DNA of 19,428 nt from NCBI GenBank assembly GCA_005879655.1, contig VBJK01000062.1, positions 1 through 19,428 on the forward strand, in the 5' to 3' direction. A program made the position numbers and the translations under genes. The notes beneath the pieces were generated by a model. That model saw only the letters and a program-made list of their open reading frames with translations, did not search any database and was not told where the DNA came from. How positions within the stretch are numbered: position 1 is the first letter of the stretch; each line of letters opens with the position of its first letter. Of the stretch, positions 1 through 7,349 are shown piece by piece. The stretch is from Chloroflexota bacterium (lineage in GTDB: Bacteria; Chloroflexota; Ktedonobacteria; Ktedonobacterales; Ktedonobacteraceae).

Positions 1-87
1 ACCGTAAAGGATACAAGTAGCAAGAGGCTTCGAGACGACAGCCTTGCTAGGGAAGTTGTATACCACACGCTGCAAGAGCAAATTTGA
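1..87 (+). CDS. Possible 3' end of a gene entering from the left edge
   Basis: Frame 1 is open from the first base to a TGA at 85-87, giving 28 residues that end in LAREVVYHTLQEQI. This could be the C-terminus of a gene outside the window. A 28-codon open stretch is not unusual by chance, and I recognise no family. It overlaps the upstream part of the damaged toxin frame, so both cannot be fully right. Confidence 0.2.
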   Translation, partial: TVKDTSSKRLRDDSLAREVVYHTLQEQI

Positions 88-292
88 CTTTGCTATCCGT
101 TGCCGATAAAATCAAAAGCTGCGGTTTGTTAGGCGATGACTCTCTTTCAGATTTAGTCTATCAGATTAAGTTGTATTGGTCTGAATATTCAAATTATGTG
201 GTGGCGGCAAAGACAGTCAGAAAAATGACATCCAACAAGCAAAAGAGTATTGGAAGGACTACAAAAATGAGAAACTACAGAACCATCGATGA
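84..292 (+). pseudogene. Frameshifted RelE/HigB-type toxin remnant
   Basis: Two reading frames together resemble a RelE/HigB/Gp49-like mRNA interferase toxin. The first frame, open from just after a stop at 48-50, reads ...ARANLTLLSVADKI and later GDDSLSDLVYQIKLYWSEY, which fits the middle of such toxins. The second frame begins after a TGA at 182-184 and reads LCGGGKDSQKNDIQQAKEYW, matching the typical C-terminal LL-CGG-K-SQ--DI--A--YW pattern; it stops at 290-292. The frames join only if the frame changes near 190-200, probably with a few codons lost, so the toxin looks inactive. Its 3' end overlaps the antitoxin start by 26 nt, as in intact toxin-antitoxin pairs. The N-terminus and true start cannot be placed. 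The family call for the C-terminal piece is fairly secure; the exact lesion is inferred. Confidence 0.6.
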
Positions 293-593
293 CGTTACAG
301 AGGAGTATTTCCGTGACCATCCCGATGAGATTGATGAGTACATCAACTTCCTCTTTAAAGAGTATGCACAAGACGGAGATACTGCCACACTGCTTTCTTG
401 CTTACGAGTCATTTGTCGTATCAAGGGCGTGAGCCTCGTCGCAGAAAGCTCCGGTATGAGCCGGAAGGGCGTGCAGAAAGCACTCTCGGAAGATGGCAAT
501 CCGAGCTTTGTGAGCGTGAATGCTATCCTGCACGCTATGGGCTATTGGCTGGCTCCGCACAAACTACAAGCTTCTTCGGGTCAACCTAACTAA
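267..593 (+). CDS. HigA/Xre-type antitoxin (addiction module antidote)
   Basis: This encodes a 108-residue helix-turn-helix protein of the putative addiction-module antidote family. It would neutralise a RelE/HigB toxin and repress its own promoter. The signature is in the second half: a Gly-x-Ser-x-x-Ala-GMSRKGVQKALSEDGNPSF region followed by a helix with AMGYWL, the usual lA--tG-sR---ykaLs--GNPsf pattern. I chose the ATG at 267 because GGAAGGA (252-258) sits about 8 nt upstream and the product then has the usual family length. The frame stays open back to a TTG at 84, but that part is the toxin's own coding sequence. The partner toxin just upstream is frameshifted, so this may be an orphan antitoxin kept for regulation or still decaying. 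Confidence 0.8.
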   Translation: MRNYRTIDDVTEEYFRDHPDEIDEYINFLFKEYAQDGDTATLLSCLRVICRIKGVSLVAESSGMSRKGVQKALSEDGNPSFVSVNAILHAMGYWLAPHKLQASSGQPN

Positions 594-626
594 AGCGCTA
601 TAAGAACATTTATCCGAGTAGTAGAG

Positions 627-655
627 TTGACAAGCTCTCTCCCATGGCGTACCAT
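627..655 (+). promoter_or_regulatory. Candidate sigma70-type promoter for nadK-recN
   Basis: A perfect TTGACA (627-632) is followed after 17 nt by TACCAT (650-655), a four-of-six match to the -10 consensus. It lies in the 129-bp gap before nadK and would give a leader of roughly 60 nt before the GTG start. It is inferred from sequence only. Confidence 0.45.
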
Positions 656-722
656 TACAATGGCTAAAAATGTAAGGGCGGCACATTCGTGTTGCCCTTG
701 TTTGCCAAGTCGGGGGACAGTA

Positions 723-1592
723 GTGAAGACTATTGCTATTTTTTATCAGGGACGAAAGCAGCATTTGTCCCAATTTGCTAATCAGTTAGTGCCTAAACTA
801 CAAAAGAATTATGAAGTTCGCGCCGTCGATATCCGCCATGAAGGGCAGGAATGCGCTAGCCCCTCATTTGCAGGTTGCGATATGGTATTGGTTTTGGGAG
901 GCGATGGAACCATTGTGCACGCAGCTCGTATGTGCGCTTGCGTCGATGTCCCGATCGTAGGGGTTAATTTTGGACGTGTGGGCTTCCTGACAGAAATGGA
1001 ACCAAATGAAATTGAGCAGGAGTTGCCCCACTATCTCGATAGAGACGCCTCTGTCTGGGTCGATAAGCGTACTATGCTTCATGCAGTGCTGGAACGAGAT
1101 GGAGCGCGCGAAGAGTTTACGGCACTCAACGATATCGTGATTGCCCGTGGGATGTGGCCACGTGTCGTGCAAGTACATGTGTGGGTGGATAATTACTACT
1201 ACAATACAAGTTACTCCGATGGGATAATCCTCTCGACAGCGACTGGCTCGACTGCGTATAATATGGCTGTCGGAGGTCCTTTATTGCATCCACAGGTGCA
1301 AAGTAGCGTCCTGACTCCGATCGCACCACACCTGGCTTCGGATCGCTCGCTGATCTTGCAGCCTGAGGCACATGTCAAACTACAGATATTCACAGGATCG
1401 CAAAATGGTGTCTTCTCTGCCGATGGGCAGTTAAATAGAGAGATTAAGGATGGTGCCACCGTCACCGTCAAGAAAAGTCCCTTTGTCACGCAGTTTCTCA
1501 GACGTAGGCCACCTACCTACTTTTATCAAATCATCAATGCTAAGCTGAAAAACGACGGCCCACAAGCCACCGAAAGTCATCATGTTACTTGA
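723..1592 (+). CDS. nadK: NAD kinase
   Basis: This 289-residue protein phosphorylates NAD+ to NADP+ using ATP or polyphosphate in the cytosol, the only de novo route to NADP. It has the family's GGDG motif at residues 59-62 (VLGGDGTIVHAAR), the ND motif at 136-137 and the glycine-rich TGSTAYNMAVGG segment at 174-185. I chose the GTG at 723 because GGGGGA (712-717) lies about 5 nt upstream and the length then matches other NAD kinases (about 280-300). An in-frame TTG at 627 would add 32 residues unlike the family and overlaps a TTGACA box. The end overlaps recN by 11 nt, so the two are probably co-transcribed and translationally coupled, an association seen in many bacteria. Confidence 0.95.
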   Translation: MKTIAIFYQGRKQHLSQFANQLVPKLQKNYEVRAVDIRHEGQECASPSFAGCDMVLVLGGDGTIVHAARMCACVDVPIVGVNFGRVGFLTEMEPNEIEQELPHYLDRDASVWVDKRTMLHAVLERDGAREEFTALNDIVIARGMWPRVVQVHVWVDNYYYNTSYSDGIILSTATGSTAYNMAVGGPLLHPQVQSSVLTPIAPHLASDRSLILQPEAHVKLQIFTGSQNGVFSADGQLNREIKDGATVTVKKSPFVTQFLRRRPPTYFYQIINAKLKNDGPQATESHHVT

Positions 1593-3510
1593 ATTACATA
1601 TCAAAGATTTTGCGATCATCGACAGCTTGCATTTACACCTGTCCCGCTTGTTTAATGTCTTTACCGGCGAGACAGGTGCTGGAAAATCAATTATTATCGA
1701 TGCAGTCAATGCTCTGCTCGGTGGTAAGATCGGAGCTGAGTTTGTACGTGCAGGCTGTGAGCGAGCTTCTGTTGAGGGCATTTTTTCTTTGGAGGCTCTT
1801 CCCCCTGTCACCAGTGAGTTACAGCCGGTAGAAGTCTTTGCCTCTTCTGCTACGATCGGTGCTGGTGCCAGTACGCTCTATGAAGCATTTGAACATGCTG
1901 AAAATGGCTATGCTCAGCGCAGTCGAGCCGATCTCAATAGCGCCGATGCTCGCGTGGCACTCGCGTCCTTATTAAGTGAGTATGCTATCGATGCTGAAGA
2001 TGAACAGCTTATCCTGTCGCGCGATATCTTCCGCTCAGGACGTACTGTTGCTCGCATCAATGGACGAGCGATGTCCCAGCATATTCTGCAACAGGTTGCC
2101 AGCTGGCTGGTGGATATTCATGGCCAGAGCGACCATATGAGCCTGTTACGGCCAGAGCAACATATCAATTATCTCGACCGCTATGCCGAAACACTGCTTC
2201 AGCGAGAAGAACTGGAACGCAAGGTGACAGAATGGCGCAATACCCGCAAGACGCTGCAATCGTTACAGCAGAATGAGCGCGAACAGGAACGCCGCGCCCA
2301 ATTTTTGCGCTTTGAAATTGAAGAGATTGAAAAAGCACAGCTCCACGCTGGCGAGGTCGCAGCGTTAGAGGAGGAGCGCAAAGTCCTCAGTAATGCCGAA
2401 AGGCTACGCGAACTCTGTACACTGGTTTACGGCTCAATCAAAGGCTCAGATCTGGGCAACGATGATTTCTCCCCTGCACTCGATCAGCTTCGTATCGCGC
2501 AACGCAGCTTAAGCGAGCTGGTCCGCCTCGATCACAGTATGCAAGAGTACGCCGATAGCCTGGCCGAGGCGATCTATCAACTAGAGGATGTGGCCACCAG
2601 CGTGAGTAGTTACGAAGCCGATATTGAGGATAACCCACGCCGCCTCGCCGAGATAGAGGAGCGCCTGGACCTGATTGCCAAGCTCAAACGCAAATATGGC
2701 TCGTCCATTGAGGAAGTTCTGCAACGTGCAGTGGATAACCGCGCCGAACTTGATACGATTGTCAATCGAGATGCACGTATCGCCAAATTGCAACAGCAGG
2801 ATGAGCAGTTTCGCCGCGAGATTGGTGCAATTGCCGCACAGCTCTCAGCCAAACGCCAACAAGCAGCACAACGTCTGGCTACGGCAATGGAAGAGCAACT
2901 CAACGATCTCAATATGCGACGAGCACGCTTCCAGGTCGCCATTGAACAGGTCGCTGATGAAAATGGCGTACCAGCGAAAATTAAAGAACAACCTGTACAA
3001 CACTATGCCTGCGATGCAAGCGGGATCGATCGTGTGCAGTTCCTGATCGCGCCCAACCCAGGCGAACCCTTTAAACCGCTCACCAAGATTGCATCGGGTG
3101 GTGAAACATCGCGCCTGATGCTAGCACTCAAGACAATTCTTGCTGGTGCTGATGCCACACCCACGCTCATCTTTGACGAGATTGATGCCGGTATCAGTGG
3201 ACGTAGCGGACAGGTTGTCGGTGAGAAACTGTGGCAGCTGACACGTAATCATCAGGTCATTTGTGTCACGCACCTGCCACAAATTGCTGCATTTGCCGAT
3301 ACGCATTACAATGTGAATAAGCAGATCTTCAATAATCGCACCATTACGCAGGTCAACGACTTGCGCCCAGAACAACGTATCCGCGAAATCGCACACATTA
3401 TGGGTGGAAATCTCACCGAGTTCTCCTTGAAGAGTGCGGAAGAAATGCTTGCTCGTTCCTCTCTCTGGAAAAAGAATTTCCAATTACAACTCCGCCATCC
3501 TGGTAAATGA
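1582..3510 (+). CDS. recN: DNA repair protein RecN
   Basis: RecN is an SMC-like ATPase that acts at double-strand breaks in recombinational repair. This 642-residue copy has the N-terminal DFAIID and Walker A GETGAGKS (29-36), the RecN-typical DIHGQSDHMSLL near 178, and a long charged coiled-coil region from about 200 to 460. The ABC signature ASGGE is at 504-508 and the Walker B motif LIFDEIDAG ends with D532-E533. The start ATG lies inside the end of nadK. The protein is some 70-90 residues longer than E. coli or Bacillus RecN. Much of the excess appears to be an insert at about residues 75-130, within the N-terminal ATPase head, rich in Ala, Ser and Glu. Catalytic motifs are intact, so it should be functional. 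Confidence 0.95.
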   Translation: MLLELHIKDFAIIDSLHLHLSRLFNVFTGETGAGKSIIIDAVNALLGGKIGAEFVRAGCERASVEGIFSLEALPPVTSELQPVEVFASSATIGAGASTLYEAFEHAENGYAQRSRADLNSADARVALASLLSEYAIDAEDEQLILSRDIFRSGRTVARINGRAMSQHILQQVASWLVDIHGQSDHMSLLRPEQHINYLDRYAETLLQREELERKVTEWRNTRKTLQSLQQNEREQERRAQFLRFEIEEIEKAQLHAGEVAALEEERKVLSNAERLRELCTLVYGSIKGSDLGNDDFSPALDQLRIAQRSLSELVRLDHSMQEYADSLAEAIYQLEDVATSVSSYEADIEDNPRRLAEIEERLDLIAKLKRKYGSSIEEVLQRAVDNRAELDTIVNRDARIAKLQQQDEQFRREIGAIAAQLSAKRQQAAQRLATAMEEQLNDLNMRRARFQVAIEQVADENGVPAKIKEQPVQHYACDASGIDRVQFLIAPNPGEPFKPLTKIASGGETSRLMLALKTILAGADATPTLIFDEIDAGISGRSGQVVGEKLWQLTRNHQVICVTHLPQIAAFADTHYNVNKQIFNNRTITQVNDLRPEQRIREIAHIMGGNLTEFSLKSAEEMLARSSLWKKNFQLQLRHPGK

Positions 3511-3688
3511 TTTCCTGTGTGGGTACAATGGTCATAAGCTTCAATTCCTTTTTATGCTCCAAATAATCTACTGACTTATTGCTTATTCACCCCATAGTGA
3601 ATGTACTCGCTTGCTTGGAGGCAGCGTTTTTTGTTACGTCTATTTTGCAGGTGGCCTCCCCGCATAGCAATCCCCATCTGTTAAGCGC

Positions 3689-3694
3689 TATAAT
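3689..3694 (+). promoter_or_regulatory. Candidate -10 box in the recN-NUDIX gap
   Basis: The 247-bp gap after recN holds a perfect TATAAT 64 nt before the NUDIX start. No good -35 box is found 16-18 nt upstream, and I see no convincing terminator hairpin for recN. An open frame at 3579-3797 has no ribosome site or recognisable content and is not called as a gene. Confidence 0.3.
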
Positions 3695-3757
3695 TGAACC
3701 TGAAGCGATATTGGTAAAGACTTATACATGCTTTGAAGAAATGGAGAACGGCTATTT

Positions 3758-4357
3758 ATGTTCCCTTATCTACCACAAGCAATACGAGACGAATTGACAC
3801 AATTGGCACAACGCTATGGCGAACCGCTCGTACGTACTGTGGATCTCGACACGAGCAACCAGTTTGATCCCTTAAACAAGAGCGATCGTTACGGCGAAGT
3901 ATGCATGGTGATCAGACGGCCCAATGGACATCTGCTCACCATGAAGAAAATACACTATCCACCACAAGCGTATCGCTTGCTCACTGGTGGCATCAATCAC
4001 GGTGAGTCTATTTTGGCCGCACTACAACGTGAAGTCTATGAAGAGACAGGATTACAAGCAGAAGTCGAGTGCTTTCTTGCAGCAGTAGCCTATCGTACAA
4101 CCAGCACAGGAGAGGTACCATGCTTCTACACCTTCGCCTTTCTCCTTAATGAGGTAGGTGGCATGTTAGGCTCAATAGACGAAGACGAACAGGTTGAAGC
4201 ATTTCAAGAAATACTTCCCGCACAATTGCCCGCACTAGCTGACTATTTGGAGCATCTGAAAATACATGACAGCGCAGAAACCGCAAGTAATTGGGGCGAA
4301 TGGGGACGGTTTCGTGCTGTCATTCACCGCTTGGTGTCGCAAATGCTCCCCCCTTGA
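3758..4357 (+). CDS. NUDIX hydrolase
   Basis: This is a 199-residue cytosolic NUDIX-family pyrophosphohydrolase, which would cleave a nucleoside diphosphate linked to another moiety using Mg2+ or Mn2+. The complete Nudix box G-x5-E-x7-REVYEETGL spans residues 77-99, with metal-binding glutamates at E92, E95 and E96. The N-terminal 45 residues (a charged helix and a DLDTSNQFDP stretch) come before the beta strand GEVCMVIRR. The substrate cannot be read from sequence; nothing nearby suggests one. GGAG at 3743-3746 lies 11 nt before the ATG. The gene converges on the minus-strand hicB-like gene with a 48-bp gap. Confidence 0.88.
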   Translation: MFPYLPQAIRDELTQLAQRYGEPLVRTVDLDTSNQFDPLNKSDRYGEVCMVIRRPNGHLLTMKKIHYPPQAYRLLTGGINHGESILAALQREVYEETGLQAEVECFLAAVAYRTTSTGEVPCFYTFAFLLNEVGGMLGSIDEDEQVEAFQEILPAQLPALADYLEHLKIHDSAETASNWGEWGRFRAVIHRLVSQMLPP

Positions 4358-4405
4358 GAGGGAGTTGCAGCTGCTATTTTCTCTCCTGATTTTTAACGCC
4401 TTCTT

Positions 4406-4621
4406 TTAAGCTGCATCTGCGTAGTTCTTCGGTCGTGGAAGGGGCCAGCCAAGACTTTGAGCAACTTCGATCCAACCACTTATTGCATCTTTCCCATTTT
4501 TTATAGTTTTTTCATAGTTTTTACCACGTGTCATGCATCCATCGAGTTCTGGCACTGTGACAACGAAAATTTTGTCTTCTTCATCCCATGCGATATTCAT
4601 TGAGTAGTGATGCTCATTCAT
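4406..4621 (-). CDS. HicB-family antitoxin
   Basis: This 71-residue protein has the HicB partial RNase-H-like fold signature. A strand with W-x-E-E-D (NIAWDEEDKIFVVTVPELDG) is followed by C-M-T-x-G, then the helix region ending WIEVAQSLGWPLPRP, close to the family's wIe-A-elG-piPeP. HicB neutralises the HicA dsRBD-like mRNA interferase. There is no separate C-terminal DNA-binding domain, so this is a short HicB. Its ATG overlaps the TGA of a tiny upstream frame (ATGA at 4618-4621), the arrangement expected for hicA-hicB, but no full-length hicA is present. It may be an orphan antitoxin. Confidence 0.8.
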   Translation of the reverse strand: MNEHHYSMNIAWDEEDKIFVVTVPELDGCMTRGKNYEKTIKNGKDAISGWIEVAQSLGWPLPRPKNYADAA

Positions 4622-4764
4622 AATTTACATCCAACTTTCTTTAGCGCTGCTCGTACTTGCTTTATCTGATAATGGTGTGCATCGTCTCCGTTTTCCATTG
4701 AGTCAGAGGGATCGTCCTTCTGACTCGGCTTCTTGACAGTTATTTTGAAAATACAAGCATTGTA
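4618..4764 (-). pseudogene. Possible truncated hicA-like toxin remnant
   Basis: On the minus strand a frame opens after a stop at 4765-4767 and ends at the TGA at 4618-4620, overlapping the hicB start by four bases. The only ATG (4696-4698) gives 26 residues, MENGDDAHHYQIKQVRAALK and then six more. The wider open stretch is 48 codons. The ending IKQVRAALKKVG is reminiscent of the HicA C-terminal helix (--lr-iLk-aG), and the position directly before hicB fits, but the core Gly-Ser-His region of HicA is absent. It could be a decayed toxin or a genuine small coupled reading frame. The family link is weak. Confidence 0.35.
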
Positions 4765-4765
4765 T

Positions 4766-4800
4766 TAGCCTATGACGGCTTTATATGCTATAATAGGCTA
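4766..4800. promoter_or_regulatory. Inverted repeat over an extended -10 promoter (operator-like)
   Basis: TAGCCTAT (4766-4773) and ATAGGCTA (4793-4800) form a perfect 8-bp inverted repeat with a 19-bp spacer. The right arm overlaps a perfect extended -10 element, TGCTATAAT (4786-4794), pointing toward the small membrane-protein gene. The half-site core AGGCTA recurs at 4818-4823. The region also lies just upstream of the minus-strand hicB unit, so it could be a shared control site. Regulator unknown. Confidence 0.5.
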
Positions 4801-4858
4801 CCATATTTACAGGATACAGGCTATAACTTCAGCTTCTCATTTGACAAGGATTTACCTG

Positions 4859-5059
4859 ATGAACAAGAAAATCACGAGCACGATTTTATTATTTTTGGTC
4901 TTTATTGGCTTTCTCTGGTGGGGACTGTCAATGCTCGCTACCACGCTGACCTCAGCTACTAAAGATGGTGAAAGCATCGTCTATGCGCTCTTACTGCTGG
5001 GGTGTGCTGGTTATGCGCTCGTCTCCATTATCTTGCTACCACGCAAGAAATCACTGTAA
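4859..5059 (+). CDS. Small two-helix membrane protein, unknown function
   Basis: This is a 66-residue protein of unknown function. It has a short basic N-terminus (MNKK), a first hydrophobic helix at about residues 8-30 (rich in Leu, Phe and Trp), a polar loop TSATKDGES, a second helix at about 40-60 and a basic end PRKKSL. Two membrane spans with both ends positive suggest both termini are cytoplasmic. I chose the ATG at 4859 because AAGGA (4846-4850) lies 8 nt upstream; a longer in-frame start at 4772 would begin upstream of the promoter's -10 box. It is preceded by a strong extended -10 promoter and followed after 32 nt by the acetyltransferase, so the two may share a transcript. Confidence 0.7.
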   Translation: MNKKITSTILLFLVFIGFLWWGLSMLATTLTSATKDGESIVYALLLLGCAGYALVSIILLPRKKSL

Positions 5060-5091
5060 TAGCGTCTTTGTAGCTTGTTAGGATTCTACTC

Positions 5092-5562
5092 ATGATTGAT
5101 AACTTACCAACAAAGGCGTTGGTTATTCGTCTTGCAACATCCGAAGATATCCCGTGTATTGAGCAGCTCGATAGCCTCAGTACGTCCCCCACACGCGATA
5201 TTCACCGCGAAATGGAGAAGTATTTTGGCTCGGTCGATCCTTCAACGCACGAACAGACCTTCATCTTTCTGGCTGAGATAGAGGGGATCGCCAGAGCCAA
5301 AGCTGAACTCATGCTGCCGCCCGCCGATACCGCCACTCAGATTGGCTATATTAAACGCGTCGTCGTGCATCCCGATTATCGCAGCAAAGGTCTGGCCAGA
5401 CTCATTATTCAGCACGTCATCAACTTTGCCCGCACCACATGTCACATTACTGCGATCGATCTGCATGTCTGGGAAGGGAATCAGCCCGCCAAACAACTCT
5501 ACGAATCACTGGGCTTCAAGCTACAGCACCGGGAATTATATTATCGACTTCACATAGACTAA
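5092..5562 (+). CDS. GNAT-family N-acetyltransferase
   Basis: This 156-residue acetyl-CoA-dependent acyltransferase has a single GNAT fold. The N-terminal strand VIRLATSEDIPCIEQL is typical. Motif A, with the acetyl-CoA pyrophosphate-binding R-x-x-G-x-A loop, is at 97-102 (VVVHPDYRSKGLA). Motif B follows near 125-150 with LHVWEGNQPAKQLYESLGF and a C-terminal YYRL strand. The acceptor substrate cannot be told; small-molecule or protein N-terminal acetylation are both possible. AGGA at 5080-5083 lies 8 nt before the ATG. It sits 32 nt after the small membrane protein. Confidence 0.85.
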   Translation: MIDNLPTKALVIRLATSEDIPCIEQLDSLSTSPTRDIHREMEKYFGSVDPSTHEQTFIFLAEIEGIARAKAELMLPPADTATQIGYIKRVVVHPDYRSKGLARLIIQHVINFARTTCHITAIDLHVWEGNQPAKQLYESLGFKLQHRELYYRLHID

Positions 5563-5759
5563 CCTGCTAGTTGTTAATCACAAGTAAGAGCAAAGAATTG
5601 CTCCCTTAGTAAGCCCGTGTTTTGTGACGGAACCTTTTTCTTCTTCGTTGTAAGACGTGGATCAGGAAGCAGACGTGTTAAAATCACAACACAAGCACTT
5701 CCAGGTACTTCGGCGGGAGGTAAAAGTGCGTCCACCCCATTGGAACAGAATACAGGGCA

Positions 5760-7247
5760 GTGAGTCATTTTCTTGTTTGTCACCGTCTCTGCGATCTGGG
5801 GCAAAGCACATTCTATATGGCACAGCGATCTGTTTTGATGCAGACCACTCGACCACAGACAATACATCATTTCGTGCAGCACTGTCTCGGCATCTTCTTT
5901 AGTGAAGATCAATCGCCAGACAATCACCATACAATCATCTTACAACAGCGAGCCGTCTGGATTGCGCTTGCATTGTTTCTTTTTTCTCTTATTGAGCTTT
6001 TTAACTGGCTTTTCGCTTTATTAGGTCCACTAGGCACGGTTCTTCCGTTTATGCTGACCTTGGGAAGTTTTGCCGCCATGTGGAAGTCATTCTACCCTGC
6101 TACTCCACAGCAACAAGCTGGCAAGAGGTCCACACAACGCTCTATCCCACTCTGGCAGCGTCTTGTCTTCATGCTCTCTCTCATACTCTCTCTGGTCGGC
6201 ATCGTCGAAATGGGCATGGCGACGGTTATGTGTTTTATGCCGCCACAATTCTCGAATGATGGTACATCTCTCGATACGAATGCGGCGATGTTGCTTGTGC
6301 ACGGGCGCAATCCTTACACAGATTCCAATATGCTGGACATGTACCGCAAATTCAGGCTAGAACCCAATTGGACAACTCCACTACGCAAAGACCAGTTTGC
6401 CAATCGCCTGGACTATCCGACAGTTGGTGAATTTCGTAGCGTCCTCGATACTGCTCTGAAATCGGACGGTGTCGCACCTGAGTTTGAGTCAAAAGTAAGC
6501 TATCCAGCTCTGTCATTCCTTACACTGGTTCCATTCGCTCTGTTCGATAACTATAATGTATTGCCATTCTATATGTCTAACGTTCCTATGTGGTCATCTA
6601 CTGTTGGGGCTAATCTCGACATTTTCTACACACTGCTCATTGTACTGGTCTGGCTTTTACGCGAGTATCGATGGAGTTCGGCGATCTTCCTGGGCCTAGC
6701 TATTGCCAGTAAACAAATTGCTTGGTTCTTTGTTCCTTTCTACGCGATCATGATCTTACGCCGCTATGGTAGCAAGGAAACGATCGCTCGTCTCCTCATT
6801 GCCGGATCAGTTGCGTTTGCGATTAATCTGCCTTTTATGCTCTGGAATCTACAAGCCTGGCTTGCTGGTGTTATGGCTCCTGTGGCGGACCCTATGTTCC
6901 CCCTGGGTATCGGCATTATCAGCTTCAGTCTTGGCCACTGGCTACCATTCTTCTCCAGTTGGGTTTACACAGCTCTGGAGTTGAGCACGATGATTGGTGC
7001 ACTCCTGCTGTATTGGCGCGTCTGCCGTCGCTATCCAGAGGTGGCGATGCTGCTTGCAGTCCTACCACTGTTCTTCGCCTGGCGTAGCTTGCCATCGTAC
7101 TTTGCCTGTGTGGCCTATCCGCTCTTTGTCATTAGTGCATCTAACATCAAGCCTGGTGTCAGAAGGGCGCTCTCAACGGTGCGCCAGCGCACAATGGCGA
7201 TACCGCTGCGCATTGCTGTGGGGATGAAAATACCCGCTTCCATCTAA
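5760..7247 (+). CDS. Polytopic membrane protein, GT-C glycosyltransferase-like (GT87/DUF2029 type)
   Basis: The protein has up to 495 residues and many hydrophobic helices, the first pair at about 67-110, then one near 134-160 and a run of about seven to residue 470. A large extracytoplasmic loop starts with DTNAAMLLVHGRNPY (172-186), resembling the A--ll-G-nPY motif of GT-C polyprenyl-phosphate-sugar transferases. Other family-like features are SYPALSFL and IASKQIAWFFVPFY. It probably transfers a sugar from a lipid-linked donor outside the membrane; substrate unknown. The start is uncertain: GTG 5760, ATG 5817 and ATG 5838 are all possible and none has a clear ribosome site. Around residues 265-285 the text passes from NVLPFYM straight to SNVPMWSS, where relatives usually have a further helix; an in-frame deletion is possible. 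It ends against a large inverted repeat, converging on moaA. Confidence 0.65.
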   Translation: MSHFLVCHRLCDLGQSTFYMAQRSVLMQTTRPQTIHHFVQHCLGIFFSEDQSPDNHHTIILQQRAVWIALALFLFSLIELFNWLFALLGPLGTVLPFMLTLGSFAAMWKSFYPATPQQQAGKRSTQRSIPLWQRLVFMLSLILSLVGIVEMGMATVMCFMPPQFSNDGTSLDTNAAMLLVHGRNPYTDSNMLDMYRKFRLEPNWTTPLRKDQFANRLDYPTVGEFRSVLDTALKSDGVAPEFESKVSYPALSFLTLVPFALFDNYNVLPFYMSNVPMWSSTVGANLDIFYTLLIVLVWLLREYRWSSAIFLGLAIASKQIAWFFVPFYAIMILRRYGSKETIARLLIAGSVAFAINLPFMLWNLQAWLAGVMAPVADPMFPLGIGIISFSLGHWLPFFSSWVYTALELSTMIGALLLYWRVCRRYPEVAMLLAVLPLFFAWRSLPSYFACVAYPLFVISASNIKPGVRRALSTVRQRTMAIPLRIAVGMKIPASI

Positions 7248-7263
7248 CGCTACAGTCTATGAA

Positions 7264-7344
7264 GCTAGAGCTGTGCAAGACGATAGTGAAATGGCCCGTG
7301 GCAATCCCACGGGCCATTTCACTATCGTCTTGCACAGCTCTAGC
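7264..7344. terminator. Perfect 38-bp inverted repeat between convergent genes (bidirectional terminator?)
   Basis: The arms at 7264-7301 and 7307-7344 are perfect reverse complements (38 of 38 bases) around a 5-nt CAATC loop. The repeat lies between the glycosyltransferase stop (7247) and the moaA stop (7350), so it probably ends transcription from both sides. There is no T-tract on either flank and the stem is much longer than a standard intrinsic terminator. A small hairpin-type mobile repeat is an alternative. Confidence 0.7.
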
Positions 7345-7349
7345 AGGAG

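Noticed and set aside
84..266. Long N-terminus for the antitoxin (169 residues from a TTG)
   Set aside because: There is no ribosome site at 84, and the ATG at 267 has a good one and gives the family length. The upstream part reads as toxin sequence.
627..722. Longer NAD kinase starting at 627
   Set aside because: The extra residues are unlike the family and the TTG start is the first half of a TTGACA promoter box.
593..3693. Shared 11-mer AAGCGCTATAA at 593-603 and 3683-3693
   Set aside because: Both lie in intergenic DNA before genes, but one 11-base match in 19 kb is expected by chance and no matching -35 boxes are seen.
3579..3797. 72-residue open frame between recN and the NUDIX gene
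   Set aside because: It overlaps the NUDIX start, has no ribosome site, resembles no family and spans the candidate -10 box.
5563..5759. Terminator or small RNA after the acetyltransferase
   Set aside because: Only 4-6 bp stems (for example GAGCAA/TTGCTC, CCGT/ACGG) can be formed, and the nearby open frames look non-coding.
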